Source of the DNA: Halobacteriales archaeon QS_1_68_17
GTDB taxonomy: Archaea > Halobacteriota > Halobacteria > Halobacteriales > Haloarculaceae
DNA length: 56,123 bases
Reading direction: 5' to 3'
Assembly: GCA_003021105.1 (NCBI GenBank)
Contig: PXRG01000029.1
Span: 60,170-116,292 of the forward strand
Shown: in pieces, positions 48,802 through 55,842 of the stretch
Numbering within the stretch: the first letter of the stretch is position 1
Layout of the letters: each line of letters starts with the position of its first letter
Translations under genes and position numbers: made by a program
Notes under the pieces: model-generated
Told to the model about the DNA's origin: nothing
The model's database searches: none
What the model saw: only the letters and a program-made list of their open reading frames with translations

Positions 48802-50150
48802 ACCAGGGGCGTCCCGTCGGCCTTCGGTCCGAGTTCGGGACCGTGCGGCCGGTCGTCGGGATCGATCACGCGGCGTTTTTCGTAGTCGGTCGAGCGCTCG
48901 ACGGGCGTCCGCCCGATGGCGGCGATCATGTCGACGTACTCCTGGAACGACCGGTACTCGCCGTAGTCGCCGCCGGCGCGCTTGGTGATCTCCTCCGAGA
49001 GGATCGTGCCCATGAAGTCGTCCGCGCCGCAGGTGAGCATCTTCAGCCCCTGGGTGTCGCCGTACTTGACCCACGACGACTGGATGTGGTCGACGTTGTC
49101 GAGGTAGAGCCGCGAGACCGCGATCATGAGTTCGTCCTCGTGGGTCGTCGCGCCCGCCTCGACCATCCCCCGCTCGTGGAGGGGCGTGTCGTGGTGGACA
49201 AAGGAGAGCGGGACGAACTCGGTGATGTTGCCGGTCCGGTCCTGCAACTCCCGGACGACGTCGAGGTGGTGCACGCGGTGGGCCTCGTTCTCGACGTGGC
49301 CGTACATGATCGTCGCCGTCGTGTCCAACCCCACCGCGGCCGCGGCCTCCATCGCCTCGACCCACTCCCCCGTGTCGATCTTCCCCGGACAGATGACCTC
49401 GCGCACCTCGTCGACGAGGATTTCGGCGGCCGTCCCCGGCACCGAGTCGAGACCCGCGTCCTCCAACCGGCCGTAGACTACCTCGTAGTTCCAGTCGGTC
49501 CCCCGGCGGGCGTGGTAGGCCTCTTCGGGGGTCATCGAGTGGACGTGGACGCCCTCGACGCTCATCGCCGCGATCTGCTCGCAGTAGGTCGCGGGGTCTT
49601 CCTCGTACTCCCCGGGCGGCCGGTAGTTCAGGTCGCCCCGGTCGCTCGCTTCGAGGATCTCGCGGTGCTCGGCGTCCAGCGCGAACGCCGGATGGAGCCC
49701 GGAGACGGAACAGACCTCGTAGATGCCCCGCTCGACGGCCTCCAGTGCGATCTCGCGGGACTCCGCGGGCGTCTTCGTGAACCCCCCGTGGTCGCCCTGG
49801 TAGGACTCCCGGAACTGCTCGGAGCGATCCTTGAAGTTACAGAACAGGCAGCCGGTGTTGCAGGCCGTCGTGACGTTGTTGTTGAGATTGGCGACGAACG
49901 TGACCTCGTCGCCGACGACCTCGGCCCGGCGGCGGTTTGCGGCCTCGAGGACCAGTTCCTTCCGCCCCGGGTCGATCCCGTCGACGTCAGTCCCGGTCGT
50001 CAGGAGTTCGACGCCGTCGGCGACCCCCAGCCGTTCGCCCGCGCGGGCCTTCGCCAGCGCGTTCTCGAACGACTGGTCCGTCGCCGGCCTGTGGACGAAG
50101 TCGAACTCCTCCCGGGGAACGCTCGCGCCCGTTCGAAACGAATCGGCCAT
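48798..50150 (-). CDS. cofH: 5-amino-6-(D-ribitylamino)uracil-L-tyrosine 4-hydroxyphenyl transferase CofH
   Basis: The 450-residue radical-SAM enzyme couples tyrosine to the pyrimidine precursor of Fo. The cluster cysteines are Cys97, Cys101 and Cys104 in NNNVTTACNTGCLFCNFKDR. It continues with VCSVSGLHPAFALDAEHREI, EGVHVHSMTPEEAYHARRGT, TATIMYGHVENEAHRVHHL and SFVHHDTPLHERGMVEAGA, which match the CofH barrel. The ATG at 50150 (MADSFRTGASVPREE) is preferred over an upstream start at 50171. It is convergent with cofG, so Fo synthase subunits are in adjacent, opposing genes. A TATA-like element precedes it (about 50173-50184). Confidence 0.93.
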   Translation of the reverse strand: MADSFRTGASVPREEFDFVHRPATDQSFENALAKARAGERLGVADGVELLTTGTDVDGIDPGRKELVLEAANRRRAEVVGDEVTFVANLNNNVTTACNTGCLFCNFKDRSEQFRESYQGDHGGFTKTPAESREIALEAVERGIYEVCSVSGLHPAFALDAEHREILEASDRGDLNYRPPGEYEEDPATYCEQIAAMSVEGVHVHSMTPEEAYHARRGTDWNYEVVYGRLEDAGLDSVPGTAAEILVDEVREVICPGKIDTGEWVEAMEAAAAVGLDTTATIMYGHVENEAHRVHHLDVVRELQDRTGNITEFVPLSFVHHDTPLHERGMVEAGATTHEDELMIAVSRLYLDNVDHIQSSWVKYGDTQGLKMLTCGADDFMGTILSEEITKRAGGDYGEYRSFQEYVDMIAAIGRTPVERSTDYEKRRVIDPDDRPHGPELGPKADGTPLV

Positions 50151-50724
50151 ACAGTGGGATATCCCCACCACCTACTAAGCTTTGGCATCGGGGCCACTGC
50201 CCGCCGTCCAGTCTCGTCGGCCACACTAATCGGCGCGTCGCTCAGAGCAACAGGCGGTCCAGCGCGCCGGCGACACCGACGACAACCGCTGTCTGTACTG
50301 GGGGAGCTCCGGGAGCGGTCGCTCGTCGGCGACCGTCAGGTCATCCCTTCATAGAATACAGAATTTGTTGTAAATAGCACCTCCGCGCCCTGTGAAGGTT
50401 CTGGACTCCGAACGGGATTCAATCGACGATTGAAGGCGTCTCGATACACTCGTCGTCTCGTCGGGGGATGCTAACACGATCACCGTTAGTAGTATTCCAG
50501 TTGGGCTGTTCCGAGCGTTAAAACCTCCTCTGGCGTTGTTTTGCTGGATCTCGGTCCGGGATCGCACTTCGGCGGCTACAGCCCGGTATTCTAATTATTA
50601 ATGTCAAAACTGTCCCGAAACGCGCGTAGCACTCGACACTTGTCGGCCGGGATTCCGTCGGGAGCCGGGAAGCGAATCGGCGCGGGAGCGGTCGGCGGGC
50701 CGCACCGGGCGTGCAGAAAAGCCT
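50151..50724. other. Spacer with degraded coding remnants
   Basis: No intact gene is seen in these 570 bp. At about 50236-50335 the minus strand reads TVADERPLPELPQYRQ in one frame and AVVVGVAGALDRLLL plus a stop in another, which looks like the end of a gene with a frameshift. Nothing identifies it. Positions 50345-50600 are AT-richer and contain a weak 72-codon minus ORF that I do not believe. The cofH promoter lies at the left end. Confidence 0.3.
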
Positions 50725-51036
50725 TCAGTTGGTGCCCCACTCCTCGTGGGACGTGATTTCGTCTTGGACTTTCCCGCAGTCCTCGACGGTCTCGATCCCG
50801 AGCGCTTCGACCGTCAGCTTTCGCGTCTGGCGGTCCACCACATCGCCCATGGTCCGGTCCTCGCCGCGTTCTTCCAGTTCGAAGTCCGTGATCTCCTTCC
50901 CGCCGCCCAGCAGGCTCGCCGTCTCTACTTTCTCTGCCTCGGCCTCCACCGGCACGACCTTGTGTCGGGCCAGTACCGCGACCACCTCGTCGTAACCCTC
51001 GTCCATCGCGTCTCTGAGCTCGCTCTGAAGCCCCAT
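50725..51036 (-). CDS. Small acidic conserved protein (103 aa), function unknown
   Basis: The protein starts MGLQSELRDAMDEGYDEVVA at 51036; an alternative ATG at 51051 adds five residues. It has a helical first half (VLARHKVVPVEAEAEKVETA), then LLGGGKEITDFELEERGEDR and TMGDVVDRQTRKLTVEALGI. It ends GKVQDEITSHEEWGTN. The single Cys and the lack of other motifs give no functional clue. It lies just outside the repeat region that carries partial tRNA-Arg copies, on the same strand as the tRNA. Confidence 0.55.
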   Translation of the reverse strand: MGLQSELRDAMDEGYDEVVAVLARHKVVPVEAEAEKVETASLLGGGKEITDFELEERGEDRTMGDVVDRQTRKLTVEALGIETVEDCGKVQDEITSHEEWGTN

Positions 51037-51174
51037 GTTCCGTGTACGCATGGGACGCCGGCGGTATTTAATCTCCCGGTGGTATATTACAGGCCCGCCC
51101 GTCGATTGGCACGCCTCGCGGTTCGACTTCACTGGGAGGCCCGACGGTTCGGCTCCACTCGCGGTATTAAGAGC

Positions 51175-51194
51175 GGGCGTGGCGGGATTCGAAC
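51175..51194. repeat. 20-bp exact copy of the tRNA-Arg 3' end (attachment-site-like)
   Basis: GGGCGTGGCGGGATTCGAAC here is identical to the first 20 plus-strand bases of the tRNA-Arg gene at 51530 (its 3' end). Conservation of the T-arm end with nothing else of the tRNA around it is what remains after integration of a mobile element at a tRNA 3' end. Continuation beyond 20 bp does not match. Confidence 0.7.
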
Positions 51195-51282
51195 TACGCG
51201 AAGACGTGCTCGTTTCGCTGCGCGCGTCTTCTCTCGTTCGAATCTCCGTGGCCGTTCGCTCGTCACGTCCGCTCATCGCAGA

Positions 51283-51520
51283 ACGGTCGTGGCGGGACTC
51301 GAACCGCAGAGCATACGCCGAGCGAAGCGAGGCGTTTGACCGGACGCGAACGGAGTGAGCGTCCGGGTTTTTCGCCCACGTTTTTCGAGGAGTGGTGCGC
51401 GAGCGAAGCGAGCGCACCCGACGAGGAAAAAGGTGGACGGTCGTGACGGGATTCGAACCGCAAAGCGTACGCCGAGCGAAGCGAGGCGTTTGACCGGACG
51501 CGAACGGAGTGAGCGTCCGG
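51283..51520. repeat. Two 84-bp direct repeats with degenerate tRNA 3' ends
   Basis: Copies lie at 51283-51366 and 51437-51520 (154 bp apart). Each starts ACGGTCGTGRCGGGAYTCGA, a degenerate tRNA-like 3' end, and ends GAACGGAGTGAGCGTCCGG. In between are palindromic stretches such as GAGCGAAGCGAGGC. The copies differ by a few bases. A similar GAGCGAAGCGAGCGC element is at about 51403-51418. They fill the gap between the 20-bp copy and the real tRNA gene, so the whole region is a stack of repeat copies. Confidence 0.75.
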
Positions 51521-51529
51521 AAGGTGGAC

Positions 51530-51601
51530 GGGCGTGGCGGGATTCGAACCCGCGATCGAGAGGTTAGGAACCTCTCGCCCTGTCCACTAGGCCACACGCC
51601 C
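51530..51601 (-). tRNA. trnR: tRNA-Arg (anticodon CCU)
   Basis: On the minus strand, 72 nt fold as a cloverleaf. Acceptor arms GGGCGTG and CACGCCC pair, the anticodon stem is AGAGG/CCTCT around loop TTCCTAA, the anticodon being CCT (CCU in RNA). The T arm GCGGG-TTCGAAT-CCCGC is perfect. The variable loop is short (5 nt). No CCA is encoded and no intron is present. Its 3' end is copied at 51175 and, more degenerately, at 51285 and 51439, consistent with its use as an integration target. Confidence 0.93.
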
Positions 51602-51657
51602 TGCTGGCGGATACGAAATAGGAAAGAAAAGTGGTTCTGGTTTCCGGCCGCGGCGGA

Positions 51658-51945
51658 TCAGTTCCGGTCGGATTCCAGTTCCGTTTCCTGACTGCTCCCG
51701 GAGAGCGTGTCCTCGGTGGTCGTTTCGCCGCTTTCGCTTCCCTCGGCGTCCGGTCCTTCCTTGATCTCATCGAGTTCCTGTTCGATCTCCTCGCGGCCTT
51801 TCTGGAACTCGCCGATCGCCTGCCCGGACGACCGGGCCAACTTCGGGATCTTGTTCGCCCCGAACAGGAGGATGGCGATCAGCAGGATCACCAACAACTC
51901 AGGCCCGCCGGGGATCCCCGGGAACAGCGGAATGATTCCTGCCAT
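51658..51945 (-). CDS. tatA: TatA-type Sec-independent protein translocase subunit
   Basis: The 95-residue protein has the single N-terminal membrane helix PELLVILLIAILLFGANKIP, with the F-G-x-x-K-I/L-P turn that defines TatA/B. It is followed by the amphipathic helix KLARSSGQAIGEFQKGREEI and an acidic, Ser/Thr-rich tail. In haloarchaea most exported proteins use the Tat path, so TatA is expected. The ATG at 51945 fits the family. It lies between tRNA-Arg and the LOV-kinase gene. There is no TatC gene in the window. Confidence 0.9.
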   Translation of the reverse strand: MAGIIPLFPGIPGGPELLVILLIAILLFGANKIPKLARSSGQAIGEFQKGREEIEQELDEIKEGPDAEGSESGETTTEDTLSGSSQETELESDRN

Positions 51946-52016
51946 TGCTATTCGATCGTTACCGGTTGGCAACTATAGGCTTTTTGGACCGCTCACCGGC
52001 GTCGGATCTCCGCCCA

Positions 52017-53810
52017 TCAGTTCCCGAACCGTATCAGCAACCGCCGTGGTTCCGACTCGGCCTCGATCCGGAGGTCCGCGTCCGAGTAGTCGATGGCCCA
52101 CCTGACCAGCCACAGGCCGACTCCCTGGAGGTGGCGGTCCTGGCGTTCGATCTCCTCGTCGATCATCCGCAGGTCCGCCTCGGGGATCGTCCCGCCGTGG
52201 TCGGTGACCTCGACAGTCGCGCCGTCGGGGCTGTCCGACAGGACGATTTCGACGTGTGCCTCGGAGGTGTTTTTGACGACGGCCAGCAGGAGTTCATCGA
52301 ACGCCAGCGACAGCAACTCGTTGGCCCTGACGACGATGTCCGTTCCCGCGTCGAGGTCGATTCGTGCGGTCGGGTACTTCGCCCGGAACCCCTCGACCGA
52401 CCGCCGGACGACCGCAGAGAGGTCCTGTTCGACGACCCGGTGTTCCCGGGAGGTGATGACGTTTCGGAACTGGCGGGCCTTGTCGCTTATTTCCAGCAGT
52501 TCGTCGCTCGCGGCGACGATTTTTTCCGCCGCGTCGCGGGGATCGCTCTCGCCGTCGCCCAGCCGTTCGGCGTGTGCCCGGATGACGGTCAGCCTGTTCC
52601 TGAGGTTGTGCCGGAGCACCCGATCGAGCACGCTGAGCCGTTGCTCGCGCTCCCGTCGGGTGGTCACGTCCCGCTGGAGACCGACGAAGTGGGTCACCGC
52701 CCCGTCGGCGTCCCTGACGGGCACGATATCGAGGTGGTTCCAGAACGGCGTCCCGTCCCGGCGGTAGTTCAGGATCTCGACCGAGACGGATCGCTCCGCG
52801 TCCAGTGCGGCCCGTATCTCCGCGACCGTCTCGGGGTTCGTGTTCTCGCCCTGCAGGAACCGGCAGTTCCGGCCGAGAAATTCGCCCTGCTCGTAGCCCG
52901 TGATCCGTTCGAACGCGGGGTTGGCGTAGATGAGGGGGTTGTCCGGCTGGCGCGCGTCCGCGATCGTGATCCCCTGCGTGGCCGCCTCGATGGCCTCCCC
53001 GTACAGCGTCAGCCGTTCCTCCCGGTCCCGCTCCGCGGTCACGTCCCGGACGATCAACTGGACGGCCGACTCCCCGTCGTAGGTGACGGTCACCCCGGCG
53101 ATCTGTGTCAGCCGCGGCGCTCTGTCGTCCGCGACGAAGGCGAACGTCTCGAACCCCGGCCGCCTGCCGGCGACTATCTCGTCGACGAACGACCGGAACG
53201 TTTCCCGTTCGTCCGCCTCGATCAGGTCGGCTGCCGCCCGGTCTCTGATCTCGTCCGCGCCGGACGCCCCACAGAGGGAGACCGCGGACTCGTTCGCGTA
53301 GACGATCCGTCCGTCGCGGACGAGCATGATCGCGTCGGGGGCCAGCGCGACCAGTCGCTCGTACTGTTCGGTGCGTTCCGCGAGCCGTCGGGAAGCGCGC
53401 CGCGCCTCCAGCAGGCTCTCGACCCGCCGACGGAACGTCGCCTTCTCGACCGGCAACATGACGACGTCGTCGGCCAACGACCTCGGATCCGAGGTGAGCG
53501 CGCGGTCCACGGCCCCGGACCCCTCGCCCCGTCCGCGGGGCACGGCGAGCAGGCACGGCAGGAAGACCGGATCGGCCTCCGCGCGCAGACGTTCGATCTC
53601 GTCGGCCATCTCCCAGAGCGACCCCCAGTCGACGATGCAGATGTCGAACTCGGAGACGTCCGACGGGCGCGCGGGCGAGAGGACTTCGTACTCGGAAAAC
53701 GTGTCGAGCCATTCCTGGAGGAGGTGCTGGTTTTGCCGATCCTGGAGAAAGAGGAGAATCCTGTCCCGGTCCTCCGGGCCGTCCGCACCCGACGTCGTCG
53801 GAGTACTCAT
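52017..53810 (-). CDS. LOV/PAS histidine kinase with a receiver-like N-terminus
   Basis: The 597-residue sensor starts MSTPTTSGADGPEDRDRILL. Residues about 17-135 resemble a degenerate receiver (DICIVDWGSLWEMADEIERL). Residues 147-262 are a PAS domain (ERLVALAPDAIMLVRDGRIV). Residues 270-375 form a second PAS with the full LOV signature: GRNCRFLQGENTN and ILNYRRDGTPFWNHLDIVPV, so the photoactive Cys is present. The kinase core has the His in RVLRHNLRNRLTVIRAHAER. The ATP-binding half is degenerate (ELLLAVVKNTSEAHVEIV, VTDHGGTIPEADL, GVGLWLVRWAI), lacking a clear ENA N-box. A blue-light or redox role is likely. It is divergent from the KaiC-like pseudogene. Confidence 0.85.
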   Translation of the reverse strand: MSTPTTSGADGPEDRDRILLFLQDRQNQHLLQEWLDTFSEYEVLSPARPSDVSEFDICIVDWGSLWEMADEIERLRAEADPVFLPCLLAVPRGRGEGSGAVDRALTSDPRSLADDVVMLPVEKATFRRRVESLLEARRASRRLAERTEQYERLVALAPDAIMLVRDGRIVYANESAVSLCGASGADEIRDRAAADLIEADERETFRSFVDEIVAGRRPGFETFAFVADDRAPRLTQIAGVTVTYDGESAVQLIVRDVTAERDREERLTLYGEAIEAATQGITIADARQPDNPLIYANPAFERITGYEQGEFLGRNCRFLQGENTNPETVAEIRAALDAERSVSVEILNYRRDGTPFWNHLDIVPVRDADGAVTHFVGLQRDVTTRREREQRLSVLDRVLRHNLRNRLTVIRAHAERLGDGESDPRDAAEKIVAASDELLEISDKARQFRNVITSREHRVVEQDLSAVVRRSVEGFRAKYPTARIDLDAGTDIVVRANELLSLAFDELLLAVVKNTSEAHVEIVLSDSPDGATVEVTDHGGTIPEADLRMIDEEIERQDRHLQGVGLWLVRWAIDYSDADLRIEAESEPRRLLIRFGN

Positions 53811-53899
53811 CTGCCGATGCGTGGTGTTTCCACCATGTACATAAAAAAAGCCCGGCCGATGGAGGGCCCGGGATCAGGGCGCGGTGTCGCCCCGAAGAA

Positions 53900-54464
53900 C
53901 AATACCGCTGACCGCGTCCGCCGGGCGGTCCACGACGACAGGGCCAGGATCGTGATGATCGACGGCCTGGCGGGCTACAACCTCACGCTCCAGGGTGACA
54001 CAGCGGTCCGGCACCTGCACAGGCTCTGCCGGCACCTCATACTGGTGGCTGTAATTCTTTTACTCACCAGTCTCTGCTATCTGCGGATACAGACCCGTTC
54101 CGCCTGGATTCTCAATTCGATTTTTTCACGTACTTACAGCCACCAGTATCAAGAACGCGGGCGTGACGGCGATCCTCGTCGACGAGACGGCAAACGTCAC
54201 GGGCGAGTTCCGTGCCACCGACGGCCGGGTCATTACATCGCCGACAACATCGTGTTCCTCCGCCACCTCGAACTCCAGGGGGAGCTCCGGAAGGCCATCG
54301 GCGTGTTGAAAAAGCGGACCAGCGACTACGAGCGGACCCTCCGCCAGTTCCGGATCACCTCGCACGGGATCACGGTCGGCGATCCGCTCACCCGACTCCG
54401 GGGAGTGCTCTCCGGGACGCCGGAACTGGCATCGCCGGACGACCGCGGCGAGCGGGCGGACTAG
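53900..54464 (+). pseudogene. KaiC-like ATPase C-terminal remnant, with MITE insertion and frameshift
   Basis: Two parts flank the MITE at 54040-54148. Left: DRARIVMIDGLAGYNLTLQG and VRHLHRLCRHL. Right: KNAGVTAILVDETANVTGEF, then RATDGRV, a frameshift at about 54231-54233, and YIADNIVFLRHLELQGELRK, KAIGVLKKRTSDYERTLRQF and GDPLTRLRGVLSGTPELASP. This is the second-domain end of haloarchaeal KaiC-like proteins. Deleting the element and one TCA restores CAC CTC AAG AAC in frame. The N-terminal half, including both P-loops, is gone. A one-base deletion between RV and YIADN explains the frameshift. Its stop TAG is at 54462-54464. The neighbouring LOV kinase may once have been its partner. Confidence 0.85.
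54040..54148. mobile_element. MITE family B, copy 3 (109 bp) inside the KaiC-like pseudogene
   Basis: It starts TACTGGTGGCTGTAA and ends TTACAGCCACCAGTA, like the copies at 38128 and 40269. Flanks are TCA at 54037-54039 and 54149-54151. It has one extra T in a T-run relative to the other two. It is the only family B copy inside a coding sequence here. Confidence 0.88.
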
Positions 54465-54516
54465 CCCGGCCACGCTCCGGAACTGTCTTTGCGGAGCCGC
54501 CGGAATCCCCGACAGC

Positions 54517-54993
54517 ATGGTCGAGGTCGGAACCGAGGCACCCGATTTTACCGCACCGCTCGCAAACGGCGACGTCGAGCAGTTCATCCTCTCCGAGCGG
54601 CTCGACGAGGCACCCATCGTCCTGGCCTTTTTCCCCGGCGCGTTCACGAAAACCTGCCGGCACGAGATGTCGGTGTTCCAGGAACGGCTGGCCGCCTTCG
54701 ACGGGATCGGCGCGACCGTCTACGGCGTCAGCGTCGACTCCCCGTTCGCGCTCAACGAGTTCCGCGAGAAACTCGGTCTCGATTTCGACCTCGTCAGCGA
54801 CGCCAACGACGAACTCATCGACGCGTACGACGTGTCGATGGACTTCGCGTCGATCGGCGTCGAGGACGTCGCCAAGCGAGCGGTGTTCGTGATCGACGGC
54901 GACGGCGTGGTCACCTACAAATGGGTCAGCGACGACCCCGGCGTCGAACCGGACTACGACGAGATCGAGGACGCCGCGCGCGCGGCGGCCTGA
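54517..54993 (+). CDS. Peroxiredoxin, single-Cys type
   Basis: The 158-residue redoxin reduces peroxides. It starts MVEVGTEAPDFTAPLANGDV, then VLAFFPGAFTKTCRHEMSVF, where Cys47 is the peroxidatic residue and Thr and the following residues form the active site loop. VYGVSVDSPFALNEFREKLG is the usual second helix and strand, and KRAVFVIDGDGVVTYKWVSD the last strands. No second Cys is present, so it is a 1-Cys or intermolecular enzyme of the AhpC/AhpE type. Its partner reductant is unknown. It is followed 36 bp later by the HD-domain gene on the same strand. Confidence 0.9.
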   Translation: MVEVGTEAPDFTAPLANGDVEQFILSERLDEAPIVLAFFPGAFTKTCRHEMSVFQERLAAFDGIGATVYGVSVDSPFALNEFREKLGLDFDLVSDANDELIDAYDVSMDFASIGVEDVAKRAVFVIDGDGVVTYKWVSDDPGVEPDYDEIEDAARAAA

Positions 54994-55029
54994 CCGAGAC
55001 TTTTTCTCGCGCGCGGTCCTCCGTCGGGT

Positions 55030-55842
55030 ATGAGCGACGCAGACAGTGCCGGGGACGGCCGGGTGTACGACCCGGACGCCGACCACGCGTTCCCCGACGA
55101 CCGCGTCAACGAGATACTCTCGTTTCTCGCGGACGACGCCGAAATCCAGGCCTACCTCGACGCCCAGAACGTCAATCCCGTCACCCGGAAGCGGTACAAC
55201 GACCACGGCCGCAAGCACGTGAGTATCGTCCGCAACCGCGCGCTCTGCCTGTACGACCTGCTGAAAGCCGGCGGCGTCGCGTTCAACGGCGCGACCGAAC
55301 AGGGTCTCGACGAGGCCGACGAAGCCGTCATCGTCGCCCTGGCGGCGACGCTCCACGACATCGGCCACGTCGTCCACCGGGACGAACACCCGTACTACTC
55401 GATCCCACTAGCTGCGGACGTCTTGGACCGGATTCTCCCCTCTTTTTACGACACGCCGGATTCGGTCCGCGTCAAGGGCGAAACCCTCCACGCGATCCTC
55501 TGTCACCACGTCGAGGAGGACCCGCTGACCATAGAGGCCGGCGTCGTCCGGGTCGCGGACGCGCTGGACATGGAACAGGGCCGCTCGAGGATCCCCTACG
55601 AGAAGGGCGGCCGCGGCATCAACACCGTCTCCAGCCAGGCGATAAAGCGGGTCACGCTCGAACCCGGCGACGGCAAGCCGGTCCTCGTCGAAATCGAGAT
55701 GACCAACGCGGCAGGCGTCTACCAGGTCGACAACCTCCTGAAGGCGAAACTCCGCGACTCCGGGCTCGAAGACCTCGTCCGGATCGTCGCGGTCAACGTC
55801 CAGGAGGAGACCGACCGCATCGTCGAGCGGATCGAACTCTGA
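55030..55842 (+). CDS. HD-domain phosphohydrolase
   Basis: The 270-residue protein starts MSDADSAGDGRVYDPDADHA. The HD metal motif is clear: His in YNDHGRKHVSIVRNRALCL, His-Asp in ATLHDIGHVVHRDEHPYYSI and the later His-His in AILCHHVEEDPLTIEAGVVR. The last Asp is in VRVADALDMEQGRSRIPYEK. Such proteins hydrolyse nucleotides, cyclic nucleotides or phosphoesters. A 60-residue C-terminal beta domain (RVTLEPGDGKPVLVEIEMTN) follows. The substrate is unknown. It is probably cotranscribed with the peroxiredoxin gene and ends 1 bp from the convergent dehydrogenase gene. Confidence 0.85.
   Translation: MSDADSAGDGRVYDPDADHAFPDDRVNEILSFLADDAEIQAYLDAQNVNPVTRKRYNDHGRKHVSIVRNRALCLYDLLKAGGVAFNGATEQGLDEADEAVIVALAATLHDIGHVVHRDEHPYYSIPLAADVLDRILPSFYDTPDSVRVKGETLHAILCHHVEEDPLTIEAGVVRVADALDMEQGRSRIPYEKGGRGINTVSSQAIKRVTLEPGDGKPVLVEIEMTNAAGVYQVDNLLKAKLRDSGLEDLVRIVAVNVQEETDRIVERIEL

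Noticed and set aside
50349..50567. 72-codon minus-strand ORF in the cofH spacer
   Set aside because: AT-rich, without the acidic residue bias of the neighbouring genes and no recognisable features.
51283..51520. Additional tRNA genes in the repeat stretch
   Set aside because: Only the T-arm end is repeated; no anticodon or acceptor stems can be formed. A single complete tRNA is present.
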